DNA of 64,000 nt from NCBI GenBank assembly GCA_963800235.1, contig CAWDAD010000003.1:868001-932000 (forward strand), in the 5' to 3' direction. The position numbers and the translations under genes were made by a program. Position 1 is the stretch's first letter, and the number at the start of each line of letters is the position of its first letter. The notes under the pieces were generated by a model, which ran no database searches, was not told the origin of the DNA, and was given only the letters and a program-made list of their open reading frames with translations. Below, piece by piece: positions 36,125 through 45,169 of this stretch. The stretch is from CAVVNP01 sp963800235. GTDB lineage: Bacteria; Actinomycetota; Acidimicrobiia; Acidimicrobiales; Iamiaceae.

Positions 36125-38258
36125 CTAGGGGCTGGGTCCGGTGGTGCCCTGGGCCTGGAAGCCGGTGGTCGGCGTGGGCTGGGGGGCGCTGGTCGCCGGG
36201 GCGGTCGTGGTGGCCGAGCTCTGCGGCGCGGTCGGCGTCGGCACCGAGATGGCCGTCGATGGCGCAGCCAGCTCCGGGTTGAACTCCTTGCCCGCGCTGA
36301 TGTCGCCGGGCGCGGGGAAGTCCTGGCGGGGCACGCCCTGCAAGGCGTTGCGCATGAAGGTCGACCAGATGTGGGCCGGGAGACCGCCGCCCGCCACGGT
36401 CTCGCCGTGGACGTTCTCCATGGGCGCGACGGGGCTGCCGTTGAACCCGGGGTAGCCCATCCACACCGCGGCGGTGAGCTGGGGGACGTACCCCACGAAC
36501 CAGGCGTCCTTGTTGTCGTCGGTCGTGCCGGTCTTGCCCGCCGCCGGCCGGTCGATCTGCGCCTGGGTGCCGGTGCCGTACAGCACGACCTGCTGCAGCG
36601 CGTAGGTGACCTTGGCGGCAACCGACGGCGAGATGACCGACGTCCGCTGGGGCTGGAAGTTCTCGAGCACCCGGCCGTCGGAGGTCTCGACCCGCAGCAC
36701 CGCGGTGGGGTCGATGTGGGTGCCCTGGTCGGCGAAGGTGGAAAACGCCGAGGCCATGTCGAGCACCGACACCTCGCCGGAGCCGAGGACCAGCGACGGG
36801 TTCGGCTGCAGCTTGGCGGTGATCCCGAGGTCGTTCGCCATCTTGACCACGTCCGACGCACCCAGCTTCAGCATGAGCTGGGCGTACACGGTGTTGATCG
36901 AGTCCTGGGTGGCCTGCAGCAGGTCGGTCTGCCCGCCGCAGCAGCCGCCCTTCACCTTCCAGTCCTGGCCGTTGTCGGCCTTCGGGAACACGATCTCGTC
37001 GGGCGAGGTGAACTTGGACTGCAGCGAGTACCCCTGCGACAGGCGCGTCGGCGAGCGCGAAGGGCTTGAAGGTCGAGCCGGGCTGGCGCCCCGAGCCACC
37101 GCCGTCCTTGCCGACCGCCAGGTTGACCTGGGACTGACCGAAGTCCTTGCCCCCGACCATGGCGGTGATGTGGCCGACGCCGTCCAGCGCGACGAGCGCG
37201 GCGGACGGGTCGTTGGGCTGGTTCAGGGTGTCGTTGACCGCCGAGAACGCCGCCTGCTGCTGGTTGAGGTCGAGCGAGGTGTACACCCGGAGGCCGCCGC
37301 CGTAGACCAGGGCCTCGCCGTAGCGCTGCACCAGCCACTGTCGGATGTACTCGACGAAGTACTCGGAGCCGGCGAACTGGCCCTTCAGCACCCGCACCTG
37401 GTTGGTGGGGTTGAACGGCACGTAGCCGTGGGCGAGGTCGAAGGGCACGGCGTCGAAGAGCTGGGCCTGCTGCGGGGTGATGTAGCCCTGCCGGGCCATG
37501 GCCTGCAGGGCCAGGCTGCGTCGACGCTTGGCCGCCGCCGGGCTGTTGCGGAAGTCGGCGGTCTCGGGTCCCTGGATCAGCCCGGCCAGGTAGGCCGCCT
37601 GGTCGAGGCTGATGAGCCCCACGTCGCGCCCGAAGTAGACGCGGGAGGCGGCCTGCACGCCGTAGGCGCCCCGCCCGAAGTACACGGTGTTCAGGTAGGC
37701 CTCGAGGATCTGCTGCTTCGACATCCGCTGCTCGAGCTTCACCGACATCACGGCTTCCTTGAGCTTGCGGGTGAGGGTCCGCTCCTGGCTCAGGTAGACG
37801 TTCTTGACGTACTGCTGGGTGATGGTGGAGCCGCCCTGCTGGGCCCCGCCGCGGATGTCGGTCCACGCCGCCCGGGCGATGCCGAGCGGGTCGACGCCGC
37901 CGTGCTTGAAGAAGTCGCGGTCCTCCACCGACAGCACCGCGTGCTGCAGGTTGACCGGCACCTGGCTGAGCGGCACCTCGACCCGGTCCTGCTCGCCGTG
38001 GAGCTGGGCGAGGGCGTTGCTGCTGTCGCAGCCCTGGGTGACGTCGGCGGCGCAGATGAACGAGGTCTGGCTGGCCGGCGGCGCCTTCGGGATCTCGATC
38101 TTCGACACCACGTAGCCGGCACCGCCCACCGCCACCAGACCGAGCAGCGCGCAGACGAACAGCGCCCGGCGCGCCCGCCAGAAGATGTTGCGGCGGCGGA
38201 GCTGACCCTTCCGGCCGGTCTTCAGATCGGAGAGGTGGACGAGCTTCGAACGAGGCAT
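36125..38258 (-). CDS. ponA: Class A penicillin-binding protein, one frameshift
   Basis: This bifunctional enzyme polymerises and cross-links peptidoglycan. A membrane anchor lies at about residues 31–52. The GT51 domain has VEDRDFFKHGGVDPLGIARA, GGSTITQQYVKN and RTLTRKLKEA. The transpeptidase has SxxK in GSTFKPF, SIN in QDSINTVYA and KTG in AAGKTGTT. A Pro/Thr/Ser-rich tail follows. One extra G near 37045 turns GCC into GCGC and shifts the frame just after SxxK; correcting it gives 710 residues. DUF5318 lies upstream, as Rv0049 precedes ponA1 in M. tuberculosis. Confidence 0.93.
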
Positions 38259-38354
38259 GGGCGGAGGTCGTCCCGACCGCGCCGCCGGGACCGATGGATG
38301 CTACCGGCAGGTGACGGTCCGGTGACAGGCAGGCGTCGACCGGAGCCGCGTGGA

Positions 38355-38792
38355 TCAGCGGGTGGAGCCGGCCGAACGGGCCGACGCCGGCTTGGCGCTG
38401 ACCGGGTTCAGCAGGAAGGTGCGGGCCAGGTGGTTCCAGCCGCACTCCGGGCACACCTCGACCACGTAGCAGGAGAAGTTGCCGGACCGGCGGGACAGGG
38501 CCCGCAGCTCCTTCTTGGTGGTGATGCACCGGCCGTGGGCGGGCAGCCGCGGCCCGAACACGTAGGAGACGAGCACCAGGTCGTGCTCCTCGCAGATCGG
38601 GCACCGACGCGGGGTGGGGTCGCCGACCTCGCGCGCCGCCCGGCGCAGTTCGGGGTGGGCGTCGCAGACCTCGTGCCGGGCCAGGCGGCCCTTGCGGTAC
38701 TCGGAGATCCGCGCCTGGCGCGCCAGGCGGTAGTCGATCTCGCCGGGGCCGTGGGTGGCGACCCTCGGGGTGGATCCGGACCGATCGGGCAC
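38355..38792 (-). CDS. DUF5318 family protein
   Basis: The 145-residue protein has two cysteine pairs, CPICEEHDL and CPECGWNHL, plus a CDAH, suggesting one or two zinc sites. The conserved EIDYRLARQARISEYRKGRLARHEVCDAHPELRRAARE block matches actinobacterial DUF5318, such as M. tuberculosis Rv0049. It sits upstream of ponA in both genomes, so a cell-wall-linked role is plausible but unproven. GTG 38792 has TAGCCT 8 nt upstream (leaderless pattern). Confidence 0.85.
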   Translation of the reverse strand: MPDRSGSTPRVATHGPGEIDYRLARQARISEYRKGRLARHEVCDAHPELRRAAREVGDPTPRRCPICEEHDLVLVSYVFGPRLPAHGRCITTKKELRALSRRSGNFSCYVVEVCPECGWNHLARTFLLNPVSAKPASARSAGSTR

Positions 38793-38894
38793 GGTCGGCC
38801 AGGCTACCGGCCGCTCGGCGGGGGTGACGGGGTTGGGCTCGGGGTCCGCACCGGGTCCTTCACCCGCTCGTCGTGCCGGGCCAGACTCGTCGCC

Positions 38895-39659
38895 ATGTCC
38901 GACTTCTCGCCGACCCCGGCCGAACCGGCCGCCGCGGCCGCCGGGTGGCACCGCTTCACCCCCGCCTCGCCGCTCGGCGACCACCTGCCGACCGACACCG
39001 CCGTCTACGGCGCCGACGTCCCCGCCGAGCCGACCCTCCGGCTGCTCGGCGACCTCACCGGCAAGCGGGTGCTCGACCTCGGCTGCGGGGCCGGCCACGC
39101 CTCGGTCGCCTTCGCCGCCCAGGGGGCCAAGGTCATCGCGGTCGACGCGTCCGAGGCCCAGGTGGCGGCGGCGCGCCGGGCCGCCGAGCAGGCCGAGGTG
39201 CGGGTCGAGCTGCACCAGGCCGACCTGGCCGAGCTGGCCTTCCTCCGCAAGGACACCCTCGACCTGGTCTTCAGCGCCTACGCGCTGGTCGAGGTCGCCG
39301 ACATCGACCGGACCTTCCGCCAGGTCCACCGGGTGCTCAAGCCCGAGGCGCCGCTGGTCTTCTCGGTCACCCACCCGGCCTTCGCCATGCTCGACCCGAC
39401 CGCCCCGGACCCCCTGCGCATCCAGCGGCCGTACCACGCCGCCGAGCCGCACCGGTGGGACCGGGGCGACGAGGCGGTGACCGACCACCCCCGCACCCTG
39501 GCGTCGATCTTCCTCAGCCTCAGCCGGGCCAACTTCCGGGTCGACACCCTGCTCGAACCGGAGCCGGCCGACGACGCCCACCGCAGCAGCTCGTGGGCCG
39601 AGGTCATGGCGTGGGTGCCGCCCACCCTGGTGCTGCGGGCCCGCAAGGAGGGCATCTGA
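38895..39659 (+). CDS. Class I SAM-dependent methyltransferase
   Basis: The 254-residue protein has motif I VLDLGCGAGHASVAFA near residue 60, the acidic motif II VIAVDASEAQV and motif III around LDLVFSAYALVEV, typical of the Methyltransf_11 group. The substrate is unknown; the LRIQRPYHAAEPHRW region resembles small-molecule methyltransferases. The ATG has CAGACT 7 nt upstream, a variant of the leaderless hexamer. Confidence 0.85.
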   Translation: MSDFSPTPAEPAAAAAGWHRFTPASPLGDHLPTDTAVYGADVPAEPTLRLLGDLTGKRVLDLGCGAGHASVAFAAQGAKVIAVDASEAQVAAARRAAEQAEVRVELHQADLAELAFLRKDTLDLVFSAYALVEVADIDRTFRQVHRVLKPEAPLVFSVTHPAFAMLDPTAPDPLRIQRPYHAAEPHRWDRGDEAVTDHPRTLASIFLSLSRANFRVDTLLEPEPADDAHRSSSWAEVMAWVPPTLVLRARKEGI

Positions 39660-39676
39660 CCGCCGGCTGAGGCCGG

Positions 39677-40489
39677 TCAGGCCGGGAGCGGCACGTCGAA
39701 GACCCAGCCCTCGAGCCGCAGGTCCGGGTCGTCGACGGGCGCCAACCGGCGGGCGGCGTGGCGCCGGTCCCAGAGGGCGAGCGCGGACACGGCCGCGTCG
39801 AAGGCATCCTCGCTGGCGGCCACCAGCGCGGCCGCCGCCGTCGGCTCGGCCGGACCGTGGGCCGCCCACCACGCCGCCCGAGCGACGGGGTTCGACTTCA
39901 CCAGCGCCGGGACGGTGAAGCGGCGCGGGTAGACCTCGACGACGACCGGGCCGGCGACCCGACCGGCGACCCGGGACCCGGATCGGCCGGCGACCGCGAA
40001 CGGCCAGACGGCCACGCCGGCGGCGACCAGCCGGGCCAGGTGGGCGAACGCGGTGAGGGTGCCGGTGCCGACCGACCCCGGTCCCGCCACCTGGAAGGGC
40101 GACTTGGCCGGCGGCAGGACGGCGTCGGTGCGGCGCAGGAGCGGACGCTCGGGGTCGGCGGCCGGTCGGTGGCTGCCGGCCCACCCCCAGAACGGCGGGC
40201 GGCGGGCCCGGGCGCGGTCCATGCCGCACCACAGCTCCTCGACCGACCCCATGCCGAGCGAGCGCACGAACCAGGACGGGTAGGAGAAGGCCACGTCGAG
40301 GCCGGCGACCAGCTCGTCGTCGGCCCCGGCGAGCTCGAGGATGCGGTCGACGGTCCCCCGGCGCGACGTCGGCCGCAGCTGCGTCAGCCGACCCTCGACC
40401 ACCTCGGCCAGCCAGAGGGTCCCGGGGCCGATGCCGTCCTCGCTTCGGCGGTCGCCGGACCAGTCGACGGCGACGACCCTCGTCGTCAC
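39677..40489 (-). CDS. DUF429 family protein
   Basis: The 270-residue protein begins VVAVDWSGDR, and GLDVAFSYPSWFVR and VVEVYPRRFTVPALV follow, then a late acidic EDAFDAAVSALAL. These are the acidic blocks of DUF429, an RNase H-like fold predicted to be a nuclease. Function is not established. The GTG at 40489 overlaps the cca stop as GTGA, so it is translated with cca and could act on RNA or tRNA. Confidence 0.75.
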   Translation of the reverse strand: MTTRVVAVDWSGDRRSEDGIGPGTLWLAEVVEGRLTQLRPTSRRGTVDRILELAGADDELVAGLDVAFSYPSWFVRSLGMGSVEELWCGMDRARARRPPFWGWAGSHRPAADPERPLLRRTDAVLPPAKSPFQVAGPGSVGTGTLTAFAHLARLVAAGVAVWPFAVAGRSGSRVAGRVAGPVVVEVYPRRFTVPALVKSNPVARAAWWAAHGPAEPTAAAALVAASEDAFDAAVSALALWDRRHAARRLAPVDDPDLRLEGWVFDVPLPA

Positions 40490-41925
40490 CTCCGGGGAGG
40501 GCGACCGGCGCCGCGCCCGGTGCCGCCGGAGGCGTCGTCGTTCGCCTCCGGCTGCGCCGCCCACCAGGCGTCGAGACGCCGGAGGGCCTCCGCCTCGCCG
40601 AGCGGGCCCTCGTCGAGGCGCAGCTCGAGCAGGTGGTCGAGGGCGCGCCCGACGACCGGGCCCGGCGCGCAGCCGAGGTGGGTCATCACCTGCCGGCCGT
40701 CGAGGTCGGGACGGATCGTCCGCAGCTCCTCCTCGGCCTCCAGCGCCTCGATGCGCTCCTCCAGCTCGTCCATGCGTCGGGCGAGCGTCTCGGCCTTGCG
40801 GGCGTTGCGGGTGGTGCAGTCCGAACGGGTCAGCTCGATCAGCTCGTCGAGCAGGTCGCCGGCGTCACGGACGAACCGGCGCACCGCGCTGTCGGTCCAC
40901 CCGAGCCGATAGGTGTGGAACCGCAGGTGCAGGAACACCAGCCGGCTCACCCGGTCGACGTCGTCGCTGCTGTAGCGCAGCGCCCGCATGCGGTCGCGGG
41001 TCATGCGGGCGCCGACCACCTCGTGGTGGTGGAAGCTCACGCCGTGCTGGCCGAAGGAGCGGGTCTTCGGCTTGCCGATGTCGTGGAACAGGCAGGCCAG
41101 CCGCACCAGCCGGCGACGGGACCGGGCGTTGGTGACCACCGCGATGGTGTGGGCCAGGACGTCCTTGTGGCGCTGGATCGGGTCCTGCTCCAGACGCATG
41201 GCCGGCAGCTCGGGCAGGAACTGCTCGGCCAGGCCGGTGTCGACGAGGAACCACAGCCCGGCGGAGGGGTCGTCGACGACGATCAGCCGGTCGAGCTCGT
41301 CGCGGATGCGCTCGGCCGACACGATCTCGAGCCGGTCAGCCAGGTTCCGGACGGCCTCGACCAGCTCGGGCTCGGGTTCGAGGCCGTAGCCGGCGATGAA
41401 GCGCGCGGCGCGCAACATGCGCAGCGGGTCGTCGGAGAACGACGTCTCGGGTTCGAGCGGGGTCCGCAACCGGCCGGCGGCGAGGTCGGCGGCTCCGTCG
41501 AAGGGGTCGACCAGGACCGGATCGGGCAGCGACAGGGCCATGGCGTTGACGGTGAAGTCCCGTCGGGACAGGTCGGCCTCGATGGCGTCGCTGAAGGCGA
41601 CGGTCGGCTTCCGGGAGTCCGGGACGTAGGCCTCCGCCCGGTGGGTCGTGATCTCGAAGGTGCGGTCGCCGAGGCGCGCCCCGATGGTGCCGAACCGCTC
41701 GCCCTGGGTCCACACCGCGTCGGCCAGCGGGGCGATGATGGCCCGGGTCGCGCCGGGCCGGGCGTCGGTCGTGAGGTCGAGGTCGGACCCCGGGCCGAGC
41801 GGCCGGCCGAGCAGCTGGTCGCGCACGATGCCGCCGACCAGGTAGATCCGGTGCCCGGCGTCGGCGAAGGCGTCGGCCACCGGCCGCACCTCGTCGAGCA
41901 CCGGCTGCAGCCGCTCGGGGATCAC
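40486..41925 (-). CDS. cca: CCA tRNA nucleotidyltransferase
   Basis: The enzyme adds or repairs the 3' CCA of tRNAs. The class II nucleotidyltransferase core has LVGGIVRDQLLGR and the catalytic DLDLTTDARP pair, then RRDFTVNAMAL and DPLRMLRAARF. The C-terminal HD domain has LACLFHDIGKP, as in actinobacterial PcnA-type enzymes. It has 479 residues. Two of the three tRNA genes here lack an encoded CCA, which makes the enzyme necessary. GTG 41925 follows TAGCGT by 6 nt. Confidence 0.95.
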   Translation of the reverse strand: MIPERLQPVLDEVRPVADAFADAGHRIYLVGGIVRDQLLGRPLGPGSDLDLTTDARPGATRAIIAPLADAVWTQGERFGTIGARLGDRTFEITTHRAEAYVPDSRKPTVAFSDAIEADLSRRDFTVNAMALSLPDPVLVDPFDGAADLAAGRLRTPLEPETSFSDDPLRMLRAARFIAGYGLEPEPELVEAVRNLADRLEIVSAERIRDELDRLIVVDDPSAGLWFLVDTGLAEQFLPELPAMRLEQDPIQRHKDVLAHTIAVVTNARSRRRLVRLACLFHDIGKPKTRSFGQHGVSFHHHEVVGARMTRDRMRALRYSSDDVDRVSRLVFLHLRFHTYRLGWTDSAVRRFVRDAGDLLDELIELTRSDCTTRNARKAETLARRMDELEERIEALEAEEELRTIRPDLDGRQVMTHLGCAPGPVVGRALDHLLELRLDEGPLGEAEALRRLDAWWAAQPEANDDASGGTGRGAGRPPRR

Positions 41926-42139
41926 GAACCGACGCTACAAGCCGCGATTCCAGCGTCCGAAGCGTTGCGGTGGCGCTTCCGTTGCTCATGGCGAGCACCT
42001 GCGGCGCTCGCTTCCCGCTCGTCGCTGGCGCTTCCCTCGCAGGCGCGGCCAAGCCCTCGGTCAGCTCAAGCCGATTGTTCAGGCTGCGCAGCCGCCAGGC
42101 GGAGCAGCACGAACCATGACACCCATCATGGCGAAGCCA

Positions 42140-42160
42140 GCGCCGCCCGCAGGGCGGCGC
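42140..42160 (-). terminator. GC-rich hairpin after the PilT-like gene
   Basis: A 9-bp perfect stem (GCGCCGCCC with GGGCGGCGC, 3-nt loop) lies about 40 nt after the PilT-like stop. No U-tract follows. It probably stops transcription before cca. Confidence 0.45.
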
Positions 42161-42194
42161 CCAGCAACACGGCGCCCAGCAACACGGCGCCCAG
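42156..42194. repeat. 15-bp tandem repeat
   Basis: The unit GGCGCCCAGCAACAC occurs twice exactly (42156–42170, 42171–42185), followed by the first nine bases of a third copy. It lies in the gap between the PilT-like gene and cca, next to the hairpin. Confidence 0.8.
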
Positions 42195-42197
42195 GAG

Positions 42198-43273
42198 TCA
42201 CGCGTGCAGGCCGGCCTGTTGGAAGGCGATGCGGAGGTCCTCCTGCTGCGAGGCGGCGCCGAGGGCGTCGCGCAGGGAGACGACGCCGGTGCGGTGGAGC
42301 TGGAAGAGGGCCTGGTCGAAGGTCTGCATGCCGTGGTACTCGCCCTCGGCGACGAGCCGCTGCAGCTCCAGGTTGGCCATGCCGCCGGCGATGCCCTCGA
42401 CGACCTTGGGGGTGTTGATCATGACCTCGACCGCCGGCACCCGGCCCCGCCCGTCGGCCCGCTCGAGCAGCTTCTGGGCGACCACGCCGCACAGCACGAG
42501 CGAGACCTGCTCGCGCACCCGCTCCTGGCGGTGGGGGGGACCCCGTCGATCAGGCTGAGCACGGCCTCGGTCGAGGTCAGGTCGTCGGTCACGGCGATGA
42601 CCAGCCGCCCGGCCCCGGCCGCCCGCAGCGCCTCGTTCTTGAGCTCGGCGTCGCCCATGGCGCTCAGGAACACGACGTCGGGCGTCTGGCGTCCGACCCG
42701 GCGGAGGCCGTCGATCATCGACAGCGTGTCCGAGCCGACCTCGCGCTGGCTGACCATGCCCTGCTTGTCGGCGTGCAGCACCTCGATCGGGTCCTCGATG
42801 GTGAGGATGTGCTTCGGCATGGTCGTGTTGATGTGGTCGACGATCGCCGCCGCGGTGGTGGTGCGGCCGGAGACCGCCGGCCCGCACACCAGCAGCAGGC
42901 CCTTGTCGGACTCGGCCAGCCGCTCGACCGCGCTCGGGAGCCCGAGGTCGGACATCGAGGGCGCCCCGGGCACGACCCGGCGGATGGCCATCGAGATCGA
43001 GCCCCGCTGGCGGTAGACGTTCACCCGGAAGCGTCCGAGTCCGGCGACGCTGTGGGCGACGTCGACCTCGCCGGTGTCGAGCAGCTCCTCGATCACCGAC
43101 TTGGACAGCAGCTCCACCGCCACCGACTCGATCTCGGCCGGGGACATCTTGGGCAGGTCCGTCGGCAGGAGCTTGCCGTCGCGCCGGATGTGGGGGGCGC
43201 AGCCCACCTTGACGAGCAGGTCCGATCCGCGCTCGGTGACCAGCTCGTTCAACAGGGCAGACAGGTCGGCCAC
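42198..43273 (-). CDS. PilT-like ATPase with degenerate Walker motifs, one frameshift
   Basis: The fold is that of type IV pilus retraction ATPases: LNELVTERGSDLLVKVG at the N-terminus, the Asp box TIEDPIE at 158–164 and EGEYHGMQTFDQAL near the end. The Walker A reads GPAVSGRT with Arg137 in place of the essential Lys. The Walker B segment reads PDVVFLSAMGD, with Ala205 where PilT has Glu (VGEMRD). It is probably not a normal ATPase. One base is missing in a 7-G run at 42533–42539; correction gives 358 residues. GTG 43273 has GGAGG six nt upstream, better placed than ATG 43279. No pilus genes are nearby. Confidence 0.8.
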
Positions 43274-43356
43274 AGCCATCCTCCGGCTCGCGTGCCCGGT
43301 CCGGGGGCGCCCGGGCTCTCCTCGCCTGTACCTGTCGGGTCCGGGGCGCCGAACGT

Positions 43357-44388
43357 TTAGGTTCCGTCCCCTTCCGGGGCCGGCTCGACCTCGAGGCGGG
43401 TGCGGACGGCGTCGACGACCGGTGTGCCGGGCCCGCCGGAGGTGGCGGGCTCGGGGCGTTGGTCCCGGCCGACGAGCCGCCCGACCACCGCGGCGGCGGA
43501 GTCGGCGACGGCCCGCAGGTCGTAGCCGCCCTCCAGGAAGCAGAGCCGTCGGCCGGCGGGCACCAGCTCGACCAGCGCGCCGGTCAGGTCGGCGAAGTCG
43601 CCGGCGCTCAGGCCGAGCCCGGTCAACGGGTCGGCCCGGTGGGCGTCGAAGCCGGCGGAGATCAGGAGCCAGGTGGCGCCCCACCGCTCGGCCAGCGGGG
43701 CGATCACCTCGTCGACCGCCTGCCGGTACACGTCGCCCGTCGCGCCGTGGGGCAGCGGGAGGTTGACCGTGGCCCCGGCGCCGGCGCCCGACCCGGTCTC
43801 GGCCAGCCCGCCGGTGCCGGGGTAGAGGGGGTACTCGTGGAGGGAGACGTACAGCACGCGCGGGTCGTCGTAGAACACGTCCTGGGTGCCGTTGCCGTGG
43901 TGGGCGTCGTAGTCGACCACCAGGACCCGCTCCCCGCGGGCGGCGAGGGCCGCGGCGGTGACGGCCACGTTGTTGAAGAGGCAGAACCCCATCGCGCGCG
44001 TCGGGGTGGCGTGGTGGCCGGGCGGGCGCACGGCGCAGAAGGCGGCCGCCGCCTCGCCCCGGTCCAGTCGCTCGACGGCGTCGAGGCCGGCGCCGGCCGC
44101 CAGGCGGGCCGCCGTCCACGAACCGGGGCTGGCGGCGGTGTCGGCGTCGATGTGGCCGCCGCCGCTCGCGCACAGGCGCTCGATGGCGTCGACGAAGCGA
44201 CGCGGATGCACCGCGGTGAGCTCGTCGACGGTGGCGAGCCGGGGCGCGACGCGCTCGACCGCCTCGTCGAGGCCGGCCTCGGCCAGGCCCCGCTCGAAGG
44301 CCTCCAGCCGGGCCGGACGCTCGGGGTGGCCGCGGCCAGCGTCGTGGTCGAGGCAGCGAGCGTCGGTGAGGAGGAGCAGGTCGGCCAC
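43357..44388 (-). CDS. Histone-deacetylase-family amidohydrolase
   Basis: The arginase/deacetylase superfamily protein has all catalytic blocks: RPPGHHATPTRAMGFCLFNN, VLVVDYDAHHGNGTQDVFY, VSLHEYPLYPG and LLISAGFDAHRADPL, which supply the zinc ligands. Bacterial members (AcuC, acetylpolyamine amidohydrolases) remove acetyl groups from proteins or polyamines. A GNAT acetyltransferase is the divergent neighbour, which may be the opposing enzyme. GTG 44388 has TAGCCT 8 nt upstream (leaderless pattern). It has 343 residues. Confidence 0.88.
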   Translation of the reverse strand: MADLLLLTDARCLDHDAGRGHPERPARLEAFERGLAEAGLDEAVERVAPRLATVDELTAVHPRRFVDAIERLCASGGGHIDADTAASPGSWTAARLAAGAGLDAVERLDRGEAAAAFCAVRPPGHHATPTRAMGFCLFNNVAVTAAALAARGERVLVVDYDAHHGNGTQDVFYDDPRVLYVSLHEYPLYPGTGGLAETGSGAGAGATVNLPLPHGATGDVYRQAVDEVIAPLAERWGATWLLISAGFDAHRADPLTGLGLSAGDFADLTGALVELVPAGRRLCFLEGGYDLRAVADSAAAVVGRLVGRDQRPEPATSGGPGTPVVDAVRTRLEVEPAPEGDGT

Positions 44389-44467
44389 CGGGGCGGAGGC
44401 TACCGGCCGCCGCCGACGGCCGACCGGGCCGTCGTGGCTGGGTGGGGGCCTCTAACCTCGACCGTGC

Positions 44468-45169
44468 ATGTCGCACCCGCTCTCGACGGCTCTGCAGGTT
44501 CGCCCGTGGCGGGGGTATGACCGGGCCGCGCTCATCGTGCCGACGGTCGAGGGCATCCCGCCGAGCCTCTCCGACATCCGCGACTGCGTCGCCGCGCTGG
44601 CCCGGTCCGGTCAGGAGGTCGCCTACACCGGCGCGCTGCCGCCGTCCGAGCAGGCGCCCTTCCTCGCCGCCGGCTTCACGGTGCACGAGCGACTGCACCT
44701 CCTCGTCCACGACCTCACCGACCTGCCCGACCAGCCGCCCGCCATCCGGTCCCGGCGGGCCCGGCGGATCGACCGGCCCGCGGTGCTGCGGCTGGACGCC
44801 CGTGCCTTCGACGCCTTCTGGCAGCTCGACGGCCGGAGCCTCGACGACGCCCTGCGGGCGACGCCGGTCAGCCGGTTCCGGGTGGTCGACCGGGGCGGCA
44901 TCGTCGGCTACGCGGTGTGCGGCCGGGCCGGCCACCGCGGGTACCTGCAGCGGTTGGCGGTCGATCCGGCCCGCCAGCGCCAGGGCGTCGGCGCCGCCCT
45001 GGTGGTCGACGGGCTGCGGTGGCTGCGCCGGCGCAACGTCCGCTCGGTCGCGGTGAACACCCAGGAGGGCAACGAGGCGGCACGGTCGCTGTACGTGCGG
45101 CTCGGGTTCCGGCCCGATCCCCACGGCCTGGCCGTGCTGTCGATCGATCCGGCCGGGCCGCGCCCTTGA
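44468..45169 (+). CDS. GNAT-family N-acetyltransferase
   Basis: The C-terminal ~110 residues form a GNAT domain with the acetyl-CoA motif LQRLAVDPARQRQGVGAALV and the β7 motif VNTQEGNEAARSLYVRLGF. The N-terminal ~100 residues may be a degenerate second GNAT domain (AYTGALPPSEQAPFLAAGF). The substrate is unknown; the divergent neighbour is a deacetylase-family enzyme. TAACCT lies 9 nt before the ATG. The stop overlaps the next gene as TTGA. Confidence 0.82.
   Translation: MSHPLSTALQVRPWRGYDRAALIVPTVEGIPPSLSDIRDCVAALARSGQEVAYTGALPPSEQAPFLAAGFTVHERLHLLVHDLTDLPDQPPAIRSRRARRIDRPAVLRLDARAFDAFWQLDGRSLDDALRATPVSRFRVVDRGGIVGYAVCGRAGHRGYLQRLAVDPARQRQGVGAALVVDGLRWLRRRNVRSVAVNTQEGNEAARSLYVRLGFRPDPHGLAVLSIDPAGPRP

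Noticed and set aside
36606..39659. A 1017-codon plus-strand open frame across ponA and DUF5318
   Set aside because: It is the shadow of two minus-strand genes; only the methyltransferase from 38895 is real.
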